Positions 34,675 through 44,801 of a stretch of 64,000 nt of DNA are shown piece after piece. The stretch is from Alphaproteobacteria bacterium. GTDB taxonomy: Bacteria > Pseudomonadota > Alphaproteobacteria > Micavibrionales > Micavibrionaceae. The stretch is from the NCBI GenBank assembly GCA_023384135.1, contig JAHDXS010000002.1, positions 310,001-374,000 on the forward strand. The letters run 5' to 3'. Position numbers and translations under genes: made by a program. Positions within the stretch are counted from its first letter, which is position 1; each line of letters starts with the position of its first letter. A model generated the notes under the pieces. That model saw only the letters and a list, made by a program, of their open reading frames with translations, was not told the DNA's origin and did not search any database.

Positions 34675-35556
34675 TTACTGAGGCCGCAGATCCATCCCGA
34701 ATTCGTTGCCCCAGATATAAATGGCGATGAACAGGAACAGCCACACCACGTCAACGAAGTGCCAGTACCAGGCCGCCGCCTCGAATCCGAAATGACTCTC
34801 CGTGGTGAAATGATTCTTCAGTGCACGCAACCAGCACACAAACAGGAAGATCGCCCCGATCACAACGTGAAAACCGTGAAACCCGGTCGCCATGAAGAAT
34901 GTGGACGCATAGATCGTGTCGGTGAACGCGAAATGCGCATAGGCATATTCGTAAACCTGAAAGCCCATGAAGAAAAAGCCGAGGAGAGCCGAAAGCAGCA
35001 ACCCGGTGGAAAATCCCTTCTGATCGCCCTCCATGATAGCGTGGTGCGCCCACGTAACGCAGCAGCCCGAAAGCAAAAGGATCATGGTCATCATCAGCGG
35101 CAGATCGAACGGGTCGATAACGTGAATTCCAGCAGGCGGCCAGACGGAACCGATAAACTCGCTCGGATAAAAGGCTGAGCTGAAAAACGCCCAGAAAAAC
35201 GCCACGAAAAACATGACTTCGGACGCGATGAACAGGGACATGCCGTAACGGAAACCGACCTTGGCAATCGGCGTATGCGCCTTTTCTTCAACGGCTTCAC
35301 GGATGACGTCGCGCCACCAGAAAAACATGACGAGAAGGACGGCCGCCAGCCCGAGATAAACACCGTTTAGGCCCACCTCAAGGCCGGAGCCTTCGATATT
35401 CGGATCGGCGAACAGCCGCACCTTGTGCATATACATGACCGCGCCCACCGCCAGCAGGCCGCCCGCCAGAGAGCCCAAAAAAGGCCACGGGCTGGGATTG
35501 ACCAGATGGTAAGGGTGGGGTTTTCCGCTGGTTGTATATTCGACGTGATCGGCCAT
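34675..35556 (-). CDS. ctaE: Cytochrome c oxidase subunit III
   Basis: 293 residues with the seven-helix subunit III fold: a HPYHLVNPSPWPF opening, SEVMFFVAFFWAFFSS, the WPPAGI loop, WAHHAIMEGD and the HGFHVVIGAIFLFVCW segment. It is a structural subunit of the aa3-type oxidase and stabilises proton pumping. Length is as usual for bacterial subunit III. It is followed closely by DUF983 and SURF1. Confidence 0.95.
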   Translation of the reverse strand: MADHVEYTTSGKPHPYHLVNPSPWPFLGSLAGGLLAVGAVMYMHKVRLFADPNIEGSGLEVGLNGVYLGLAAVLLVMFFWWRDVIREAVEEKAHTPIAKVGFRYGMSLFIASEVMFFVAFFWAFFSSAFYPSEFIGSVWPPAGIHVIDPFDLPLMMTMILLLSGCCVTWAHHAIMEGDQKGFSTGLLLSALLGFFFMGFQVYEYAYAHFAFTDTIYASTFFMATGFHGFHVVIGAIFLFVCWLRALKNHFTTESHFGFEAAAWYWHFVDVVWLFLFIAIYIWGNEFGMDLRPQ

Positions 35557-35605
35557 GATGATATTCCGTTCGCTAACGCGCGTGTTTTGAGTTCATTCAA
35601 ATACC

Positions 35606-36256
35606 CTAAGGCGCGGGCCTGTCAAGCCCGGTTTCCGGAACTGAATTGTAAAATTTGTCGAGCGCATCTTCAAGCTCCGAGGTCTCTGCCTTGAAAAAAG
35701 TATAGGACAGTGTGATTTCCGTCACATCGGCAAGATTCGGGTCATCGTCCATCGCCGGATCGACAAAGAACAACACAGGCATTGAAACATCCTCGCCAGC
35801 GGCCAGAACCTGCTCCCCGAAGCAAAAACACTGAATTTTGTGGAAATAGGGACCGGCTTTCGGGGGTGTGACATTGTAAACCGCCGTGCCTGTGACCGGA
35901 TGATCCGCGCGGTTGCGGGCATGATAGGCGATGACCCCCTTCTCCCCCAGCCGGACCGAGACATGACGGAGTTCGGGCGTAAAATCCCATTCCAGTGTGG
36001 GTGAGACATTCGCATCGAACCGAACGGTCACCCGGCGTTCAAGAATCCGGTCCGGCAGCACCTCGGCCGTCTGCGTCGTCCCCCCGTATCCTGTGACCTG
36101 ACAAAATAGCCGGTAAAGAGGGACAGAGGCGAAGGCCAGCCCAAGCATCGCGACAACGACACCCAGCACGGCAAGCCCAACCCGCCGGTTTTTAGAAGCC
36201 AGAACCGCAGCATCGTTTTGTTCTGACTGATTTTTTTCCTGTGGTGAACGATCCAT
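35606..36256 (-). CDS. ctaG: Cytochrome c oxidase assembly protein CtaG/Cox11
   Basis: 216 residues: a short cytosolic N-terminus, one membrane anchor (about 27-49), then the periplasmic copper-binding domain with the CFCF motif. It delivers copper to the Cu-B site of subunit I. The Cys after the membrane segment (LFCQVTGYGG) and the DPAMDDDPNL region are typical. It heads the ctaG-ctaE-DUF983-SURF1 group after a terminator, so it probably has its own promoter. Confidence 0.95.
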   Translation of the reverse strand: MDRSPQEKNQSEQNDAAVLASKNRRVGLAVLGVVVAMLGLAFASVPLYRLFCQVTGYGGTTQTAEVLPDRILERRVTVRFDANVSPTLEWDFTPELRHVSVRLGEKGVIAYHARNRADHPVTGTAVYNVTPPKAGPYFHKIQCFCFGEQVLAAGEDVSMPVLFFVDPAMDDDPNLADVTEITLSYTFFKAETSELEDALDKFYNSVPETGLDRPAP

Positions 36257-36280
36257 CCGTTCCTCACCCGTTCAATGGCG

Positions 36281-36311
36281 AAAAAACATTACGCCCCTTT
36301 CACAAGGGGCG
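36281..36311 (-). terminator. Terminator ahead of ctaG
   Basis: CGCCCCTT (36292-36299), loop TCAC and AAGGGGCG (36304-36311), followed on the - strand by six Ts (36281-36286) after a four-base gap. It separates the secreted-protein gene from ctaG, which begins 25 bases further on. Confidence 0.7.
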
Positions 36312-36344
36312 CAATTGATATCGTAGGACTCTGAGTACGTGCAG

Positions 36345-37007
36345 TCAGAGCGGGGACGGATCAAACTCCGGAGCATCCTCGGGCACGATAATGGTTTTCT
36401 TGACCTTGGTTTCACCGTCCTCGGAGGGCTCAATGACCTTTTTCTTAACACCCGGCTTAACTTCATCGCCCTCAGCAGACGCAGTGTCATCCGAGGCAGC
36501 CGTTTGATCGACCCCGTCCTCGGACATCTCGGGCGCAGGAATGCCCTCGGTAGAGGCAGTCTCAGCCGCAGCCTCGTCAGACTCAGCCTTATCTGCATCG
36601 AGGGCCGCAGCGGCCTTCGTGGCTTCCTGGGCAAGCTGCTCCTGATACAAACGGGACTCTTCCTTGTAGATCGCCTCAAGATTCTGGCGGTAAAGCTCCA
36701 GAGCCTGACGGCGGGGCGCTTCGTATGACTCCTGCCGCGCCGCTATAGAGGCACGAAACTCTTTGGCGGATCTCATGTAATCAATCTGCCGCGCATAAAT
36801 ATCGCAATATCCCGAAACGGTCGGAACCGTGCCCTTCTCGGCATCGCCGCACTTCTGGCAGGTCGGGCAAGGAGCCGTAGATCCCGGCGTAACCGCTACT
36901 TTTGCCGGTTCAGCCGGGTCAGCCGCATCCTGAGCAAACACGGGACCCGAAGAAAGATAAACGGCGGCGGAGAGAAAGAGAGCGAGAACGCGCAAAATCT
37001 TGAACAT
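36345..37007 (-). CDS. Secreted coiled-coil protein of unknown function
   Basis: 220 residues from ATG 37007, behind GGAG. Sec signal peptide ending near PVFA, then a short segment with CPTCQKCG (three Cys), a basic and acidic region predicted helical (about 70-115, RQIDYMRSAKEFRASIAARQ and so on), and an acidic Ala/Glu/Ser tail. I recognise no family. The Cys cluster could bind metal or form disulfides. It lies between oxidase genes and precedes a terminator. Confidence 0.6.
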   Translation of the reverse strand: MFKILRVLALFLSAAVYLSSGPVFAQDAADPAEPAKVAVTPGSTAPCPTCQKCGDAEKGTVPTVSGYCDIYARQIDYMRSAKEFRASIAARQESYEAPRRQALELYRQNLEAIYKEESRLYQEQLAQEATKAAAALDADKAESDEAAAETASTEGIPAPEMSEDGVDQTAASDDTASAEGDEVKPGVKKKVIEPSEDGETKVKKTIIVPEDAPEFDPSPL

Positions 37008-37057
37008 AGAAAACTCCAAAAATAAAAACCCGCTATAGATTACATCATTTTTCCAGT

Positions 37058-37849
37058 TTAATCAAAGCGTTCTACGACCAAGGACCCAAAAGACTGTGTT
37101 GTCGGCATCAATTCGATCCGGTTAACGTTGAACTTGGGGGGCAAAGTGGCGCACCAGACCACTGCCTCGGCAACGTCCTCCGCCCCTAAATTTTCTGTGT
37201 TTTCATAGACTTGGCGCGCCTTTTCGGCGTCTCCTTTGAACCGGACCTGTGAAAACTGGGTCTCGATCATCCCCGGCTCGATATTGCTGACCCTGATTTT
37301 CGTGCCTTTCAGGTCAGATCTTAACGAAAGCGAAAATTGCTTCACGAAGGCCTTGGTTGCGCAATAGACGTTCCCGCCCGGATAGGGATAAGTGCCTGCG
37401 GTGGAACCGATATTGATGATATGCCCGCGCTTTCGCGCCGCCATGCCGGGCAGGACCAACCGCGTCATCTGCACGAGCGCGGTATTATTGACCGCAATCA
37501 TCGTCTCCCAATCCTCAAGATCACAGCTCGGCGCAGGATCGAGGCCCAGCGCCAGGCCCGCATTGTTAATCAGCAAATCGACAGAAGCGAAATCCTGAGG
37601 CAACCCGTTGATCGCCTCGGCCATCGCCTGTTTATCCGTCATGTCGAACACACACGCATGAACGGGGACGCTGTAAGTCTTAACAAGAGCCTCAGCGAGC
37701 TTTGAAACCTTATCGGCGCTGCGCCCGACGAGAATGATCCGGGACCCCAAAGCTGCGAACCGTTCGGCAAAGGCGCGCCCGAAATCCCCCGTTGCCCCGG
37801 TAATCAGAACGATCTGGGGCACATAGGAATAAGGTTTCTCATAAGTCAT
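37058..37849 (-). CDS. Short-chain dehydrogenase/reductase (SDR)
   Basis: 263 residues from ATG 37849. The cofactor motif TGATGDFG, then NNAG, a catalytic Ser (IGSTAGT), YCATK and the C-terminal substrate region follow the classical SDR order. It most resembles the YdfG-type 3-hydroxyacid or malonic semialdehyde reductases (EPGMIETQFSQVRFKGD), so NADP-dependent reduction is likely. Nothing about its context indicates the substrate. It starts 10 bases after the DUF5808 gene. Confidence 0.88.
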   Translation of the reverse strand: MTYEKPYSYVPQIVLITGATGDFGRAFAERFAALGSRIILVGRSADKVSKLAEALVKTYSVPVHACVFDMTDKQAMAEAINGLPQDFASVDLLINNAGLALGLDPAPSCDLEDWETMIAVNNTALVQMTRLVLPGMAARKRGHIINIGSTAGTYPYPGGNVYCATKAFVKQFSLSLRSDLKGTKIRVSNIEPGMIETQFSQVRFKGDAEKARQVYENTENLGAEDVAEAVVWCATLPPKFNVNRIELMPTTQSFGSLVVERFD

Positions 37850-37859
37850 AAAAAAATCT

Positions 37860-38099
37860 CTACAAAGACGTGAAAATGACGGCCACCAGCGTGACGGCGA
37901 GAATGACCGTCGGCAGCAGGAAAAGCGCCACAAGCGTGGCTCCGCCCTTCGGGTGCCCGAGATTGACGGTAATCCCCATGCTTTTGATTTTCTTGGGAAC
38001 CCAGAGGCGCGGGTCTTCTTTACAGAAATACCAGCCGCACAAACCGCCGCCCCAGTTCTTTTCGTCTTCCCAGAGCTTGTCGAGATCCTTTTGGTCCAT
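37860..38099 (-). CDS. DUF5808-type small membrane protein
   Basis: 79 residues from ATG 38099, with GGGAG before it. The N-terminal part has the DUF5808-like pattern KNWGGGLCGWYFCKEDPRLW followed by VPKK and NLGHPKGG. The C-terminus is one membrane segment (about 57-78). No function is known for the domain. It fits in a tight - strand run between the CoxF-like gene and the SDR. Confidence 0.65.
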   Translation of the reverse strand: MDQKDLDKLWEDEKNWGGGLCGWYFCKEDPRLWVPKKIKSMGITVNLGHPKGGATLVALFLLPTVILAVTLVAVIFTSL

Positions 38100-38131
38100 G
38101 AAACTCTCCCTTAAAAACTCAAGAGCAAAGA

Positions 38132-38251
38132 TTACCAAACACCCATCTTGATCATCGTAATGACCCAGATCAACGCGCACAAGCCCAGAAGCCCGGCCAG
38201 AACCGCGAAGTTTTTAGCTTTCTTTTTCTTGTGCAGTTCGCTATGCGGCAT
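38132..38251 (-). CDS. 39-residue CoxF-like membrane peptide
   Basis: Starts at ATG 38251, overlapping the 3' end of ctaB by 11 bases, and ends in TAA at 38132. It has a Lys-rich cytosolic start (HKKKKAKN), one membrane segment (about 15-33) and a short end GVW. Small single-pass proteins of this kind lie after ctaB in many alphaproteobacterial oxidase operons. The position and profile are seen; oxidase assembly is inferred. Confidence 0.65.
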   Translation of the reverse strand: MPHSELHKKKKAKNFAVLAGLLGLCALIWVITMIKMGVW

Positions 38252-39137
38252 CGATCATCATCGCCAGAAAGAGGGCAAAAAGGTAAAAAACGGAATAGCC
38301 GAACATGACCCGCGCCATCCGCAGATCCTCGGAAAACAGGACGCGCAGCGCGGCGACCACGAAAAACCCGCTTAAGACCGAAGCGACAACGGCATAAAGA
38401 ACCCCCGTCATACCCAGAAAACTGGGCGCCGGCGTGAGGGGAAAAAGGATAAGCGTATAGGCCAGCATCTGCCGCTTCGTGGCGCGCTCGCCATAGACGG
38501 CCGCCATCATCGGAATCCGCGCCCGTTTGTAATCGGCATTGGCGTAAAGCGACAGCGCCCAGAAATGCGGCGGCGTCCAGAAAAAGATAATCAGGAACAG
38601 CACAAGCGCCTCGATCCCGACATCGCCCGTGACCGCCGCCCAGCCGATCATCGGCGGAAACGCCCCCGCGGCGCCGCCGATCACGATATTCTGCGGCGTC
38701 CGGCGCTTGAGCCACATCGTATAGACGGCGACATAAAAGAAATTGGCAAAGGCCAGAATCGCAGCGGCGACCCAGTTCAGCGCTAGCCCCATGATCATGA
38801 CGGACAAAATCGAGAGGGTCAGGCCAAACGCCAGCGCCTCGGATTCAGCCACCCGCCCCATCGGAATGGGCCGCGCCTGCGTGCGCTTCATCACCGCGTC
38901 GATGTCGCGGTCGTACCACATATTGATCGCCCCCGCCGCCCCGGCATTGACCGCAAGGCACAGCATGGCGATAAACGCCAGCACGGGGTTGAGATTCTCC
39001 GCCCCCGGCGCCAGCCACAACCCGCCGAACCCGGTAAAGACCACAAGGCTCATCACGCGGGGCTTAAGAAGCGCGAAATAATCGCTGACCCGCGAATCGA
39101 AAACGTCCGGCATGGATGTTGAGACGGTATGACTCAT
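38241..39137 (-). CDS. ctaB: Protoheme IX farnesyltransferase (heme O synthase)
   Basis: 298 residues, UbiA superfamily. The first prenyl-diphosphate/metal motif is NMWYDRDIDAVMKRT with the conserved R-PIPMGR stretch after it, and the second is near the YANADYKRAR loop. Multiple membrane segments. The enzyme adds a farnesyl group to heme b to make heme o, a precursor of the heme a used by the oxidase here. It ends in a short overlap with the CoxF-like gene. Confidence 0.95.
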   Translation of the reverse strand: MSHTVSTSMPDVFDSRVSDYFALLKPRVMSLVVFTGFGGLWLAPGAENLNPVLAFIAMLCLAVNAGAAGAINMWYDRDIDAVMKRTQARPIPMGRVAESEALAFGLTLSILSVMIMGLALNWVAAAILAFANFFYVAVYTMWLKRRTPQNIVIGGAAGAFPPMIGWAAVTGDVGIEALVLFLIIFFWTPPHFWALSLYANADYKRARIPMMAAVYGERATKRQMLAYTLILFPLTPAPSFLGMTGVLYAVVASVLSGFFVVAALRVLFSEDLRMARVMFGYSVFYLFALFLAMMIDAA

Positions 39138-39245
39138 AGCCCCTTATTTATCATGCGGGGGAAAAAGGTCACGTTTTTTCTCGGGTTTTGAGCCATAAAT
39201 CGGTATAATCGGCCCCAATAAAGATAAAAATTAAGGGAGGTTAAC

Positions 39246-39611
39246 ATGGACACAATAGCGGAATTCAAGCAATCCGTCCGAGAAATCAGCGAGGGCCTGA
39301 GCGGCGGACATCAATCTTACCTGGGGGCGAACGTACAGCTCGACCTCGCCACAAGCGAACTGCTCGGCGCATACGCGCTGGATACGCCGGACAATGTTCT
39401 GGACGAGGCCTTTAAGGCCTATGCGGAAATCCACGTTCTGGCCGCCGAAAAGGGCCAGATCAGCCGGGCCGAAGCCAGCCATCTGATTAATGACCGCGCG
39501 TCAGAGCTTTTTGAGGATTGGCGTGGCTGGGAAGCCGTCGAGAAAATGGTCCAACCCTACTGGGACAAGCTCGAAGACCGCGAAACCGAAGGTCCGGTTA
39601 ACGCGCTGTAG
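39246..39611 (+). CDS. Small protein between ctaD and ctaB, unknown function
   Basis: 121 residues, acidic and mostly helical, no membrane segment or signal. A strong GGGAGG ribosome site lies five bases before ATG 39246, and a TATAAT lies at 39204-39209. The gene runs against the oxidase genes: it converges on ctaD with a 20-base gap and diverges from ctaB. No family recognised. Confidence 0.6.
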   Translation: MDTIAEFKQSVREISEGLSGGHQSYLGANVQLDLATSELLGAYALDTPDNVLDEAFKAYAEIHVLAAEKGQISRAEASHLINDRASELFEDWRGWEAVEKMVQPYWDKLEDRETEGPVNAL

Positions 39612-39631
39612 GCAACCCCAAGCCCACCTTA

Positions 39632-42249
<2,618 letters not shown>

Positions 42250-42331
42250 TCCACTGATAAACCGCTCCGCCCATAGGCCCGGAGAAGAATTTTACAAGGA
42301 ATACGCCCATAAGAAAGGAAATTCAAGAGCC

Positions 42332-43090
42332 TCAATCCCTTCCATCCTCTTTTTTAAGTTCAGGAGCGTCCGGCGCCCCGGCCCGGGCAAGGCTTAAACA
42401 ATAAAGAGCCGCCGTTTCGGCCCGCAAAATCGTATCCCCCAGCCCCACGGGTGAAACCTTCGGCGATCCGCACAAAAGCTCGACCTCGCGTGAGTCGAAC
42501 CCGCCCTCCGGCCCGATCAGGAAGGCGCAATCCGCACCGCCCTTCAGCGGCGCAAGAACCGGAAGATCCCTCCGCTCGACGCAGGCGAGAATCGCTGGTC
42601 CGTCCCAGCGGCGCAGTATATCGTCCAGACCCCTCAAAGGTTGAAGAACCGGCAGATCCAGGCGCTCGCACTGCTCCGCCGCCTCGATGAGCTGCGCGGC
42701 AATCCGGTCCGGCTTGAGGACCCGGTTCTCCGTCCGGGCGGTCAGAACGGGATAGAGGTCGGTAACGCCCAGCTCGACAGCCTTCTCGATCAGAATATCC
42801 AGCCTCTGCTTGCGGATCGGCGCGAACAAAAGCCGCACGCGCATGGTTTGCGGCCTCTGCACCTTGATCTGCTCCCGCAAACGAACCGCCCCGCGCTTTT
42901 TATCAAGCGCCGCGATCTCCGCCAGCCACTCCCCGTCCCGCCCGTTGAAAACGCGCACCTGAAGGCCGGATTCGGCCCGCAGCACGTTACGCAGGTAATG
43001 AACCTGATCCTCCGAAAGCGGAACTTCGCCCCCGGATGTAAACTCCTCATTGAGGTAAAGCCGCGCAAGCTTGTATAAAGATAAGGTCAT
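42332..43090 (-). CDS. rsmE: 16S rRNA m3U1498 methyltransferase RsmE
   Basis: 252 residues from ATG 43090. N-terminal PUA-like RNA-binding part (RLYLNEEF through VRVFNGRDGEWLAEI) and the SPOUT methyltransferase fold with the trefoil-knot signatures FLIGPEGGFDSREVELL and LGDTILRAETAALYCLS. It methylates U1498 in the small subunit. The start codon overlaps the ubiA start on the other strand. Confidence 0.93.
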   Translation of the reverse strand: MTLSLYKLARLYLNEEFTSGGEVPLSEDQVHYLRNVLRAESGLQVRVFNGRDGEWLAEIAALDKKRGAVRLREQIKVQRPQTMRVRLLFAPIRKQRLDILIEKAVELGVTDLYPVLTARTENRVLKPDRIAAQLIEAAEQCERLDLPVLQPLRGLDDILRRWDGPAILACVERRDLPVLAPLKGGADCAFLIGPEGGFDSREVELLCGSPKVSPVGLGDTILRAETAALYCLSLARAGAPDAPELKKEDGRD

Positions 43091-44015
43091 GACAGAGATA
43101 CTCAACACCAACACGCATACCGATATCAAGCCCCCGCAGTGGTTTGAACGATTCCTGCCCTCATATTTGCATCCCTACGCCACGCTCGCGCGGCTCGACC
43201 GGCCCATCGGCATCTGGCTGTTGCTGCTGCCCGGCTGGTGGGGAATCGTGCTCGCCTCCGGCGGATTATTCCACATGGGCCTGAAAAGCTGGACTCTGAT
43301 TGTTCTCTTTGGAATCGGCGCGATCATCATGCGCGCGGCCGGATGCGTCATCAACGACCTCTGGGACCGCGATCTCGACAAACAAGTCGAACGAACGAAA
43401 TCTCGTCCTCTGGCCGCCGGAACGCTGAACGAGAAGCAAGCCATGGTCTTTCTGGCCGGGCTTTTGACGGTGGGGCTTTTAATCCTGCTCACGATGAACT
43501 GGACCACGATCATTCTGGGCGTGCTCAGCATTCCGCTGATCGTCGCCTACCCCTACATGAAGCGCATCACATGGTGGCCGCAGGCCTTTTTGGGAATCAC
43601 CTTTAATTTCGGCGCGTTGATGGGCTACAGCGCCGTAACGGGAACGCTCGGCTTTTCGGCGCTCTTGCTCTATGCCGCCGGAATCTGCTGGACTCTGGGC
43701 TATGACACGATCTACGCGCATCAGGACCGCGAGGACGATGCCATCGCCGGAATAAAATCGACCGCCCGCCTGTTCGGCGAGGATAGCCCCCGCTGGGTCA
43801 AAGGCTTCTATGATCTCTGCGCGGGATTTCTGGTCTTTGCCGTTCTTCTTCAAGGCAGCGGATTGTGGGGTGCGATCGCAATTCTCATGGCCTGTTCGCA
43901 CCTGCTCTGGCAGATGACGGAGTGGCAACCGCAGGAGCCGGCCTCATCGCTGCTGATCTTCCGCGCGAACAGGGATTTCGGCCTGCTGGTCTTGCTGGCC
44001 GTTGCGTTTAGCTAA
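43089..44015 (+). CDS. ubiA: 4-hydroxybenzoate polyprenyltransferase
   Basis: 308 residues from ATG 43089, with eight to nine membrane segments. It joins 4-hydroxybenzoate to the polyprenyl tail in ubiquinone synthesis. NDLWDRDLDKQVERTKSRPLA is the first metal/diphosphate motif and DTIYAHQDREDD the second. TTG 43071 could extend it by six residues, but the ATG is preferred. Ribosome site spacing is poor (AAGG two bases before ATG). Confidence 0.93.
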   Translation: MTEILNTNTHTDIKPPQWFERFLPSYLHPYATLARLDRPIGIWLLLLPGWWGIVLASGGLFHMGLKSWTLIVLFGIGAIIMRAAGCVINDLWDRDLDKQVERTKSRPLAAGTLNEKQAMVFLAGLLTVGLLILLTMNWTTIILGVLSIPLIVAYPYMKRITWWPQAFLGITFNFGALMGYSAVTGTLGFSALLLYAAGICWTLGYDTIYAHQDREDDAIAGIKSTARLFGEDSPRWVKGFYDLCAGFLVFAVLLQGSGLWGAIAILMACSHLLWQMTEWQPQEPASSLLIFRANRDFGLLVLLAVAFS

Positions 44016-44031
44016 CACAAAAAAAGAAATT

Positions 44032-44715
44032 CTAGGTCGCGTGCTCGGCTTCCAGCGCTGTGTCCGGCTCCGGCCCCGATGGCGTGTTGTGAATCCCTGC
44101 ACGGCTGCCCATCCGGCCGATCAGGCTGTTATGAGCCCGAATCGTGTAGCGCAGGTCGCGCACCATAGCGTCCCGCGACTTCGCCGTCAGAGATTCATCG
44201 CCCGGTGTACCGGAAACGGCGGGCAGCTCAAGCGTCGCTTGGCCGTGATCCACCACGGTTTGAAAATCCTTCAAAACATCCGCGAACGCGGCGCGGGCCT
44301 TACCGAGGGCCTCTTTCTGTTCGTCAGTCGCCTCGCTCATGCCGAGTCGCACGGACGCCATCTCCAAAGCGCCCGAAATGTCATTCAGCGTATTGAGGCT
44401 GATCTCGGGCACCTCCGCCCCCTTGGGGAACAGGATCGCCTCTTTCCTCAGATTCAAATTGAAATGCGTGCCCTTGCTCGTAAGGGTCTTGCGAACGCTC
44501 CCCGCCAGTTCGGAGGCGCGGTCAGCATCATACGTAAAACCCTCGGTGTCGGATAAGGATTGCGCCCGCTCGCGGATAACCTCGGCCTGAGTGGCCCACT
44601 GCTTGAAAGCAGGAGCGGCCGCCTCAATCTTGGCTTGTTGCTCGGCCAAAACCTCATCGACGGGTTTGCCCAAACCCGACACATTTTGCAGATAACCGCG
44701 CGCCTTGAGAAACAT
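44032..44715 (-). CDS. Helical protein of unknown function
   Basis: 227 residues, no signal or membrane segment. Mostly helical, with Ala/Glu/Gln-rich stretches (about 20-60 and 135-165). No family recognised. AGGGG precedes ATG 44715, and a near-consensus promoter lies about 40 bases upstream, so it is likely expressed well in its own right. Converges with ubiA. Confidence 0.65.
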   Translation of the reverse strand: MFLKARGYLQNVSGLGKPVDEVLAEQQAKIEAAAPAFKQWATQAEVIRERAQSLSDTEGFTYDADRASELAGSVRKTLTSKGTHFNLNLRKEAILFPKGAEVPEISLNTLNDISGALEMASVRLGMSEATDEQKEALGKARAAFADVLKDFQTVVDHGQATLELPAVSGTPGDESLTAKSRDAMVRDLRYTIRAHNSLIGRMGSRAGIHNTPSGPEPDTALEAEHAT

Positions 44716-44722
44716 CGAAAAC

Positions 44723-44765
44723 CCCTAAAATTTATAAATTCTCTTTATGGGGTATGATTTTAGGG
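44723..44765. repeat. Inverted repeat over the promoter and ribosome site
   Basis: CCCTAAAAT (44723-44731) and ATTTTAGGG (44757-44765) are perfect nine-base inverted arms 25 bases apart. One arm covers the -10 element and the other the ribosome site of the downstream helical protein gene. It could be a binding site for a dimeric regulator. Confidence 0.5.
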
Positions 44766-44785
44766 AAAAGGCCCGGTTCTGTCAA
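44757..44785 (-). promoter_or_regulatory. Near-consensus sigma-70-type promoter
   Basis: On the - strand: TTGACA at 44780-44785 (perfect), 17-base spacer, TAAAAT at 44757-44762 (five of six). Transcription should start about 35 bases before the helical protein gene. Confidence 0.75.
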
Positions 44786-44801
44786 ACTTGGCCTAAACCC
44801 C

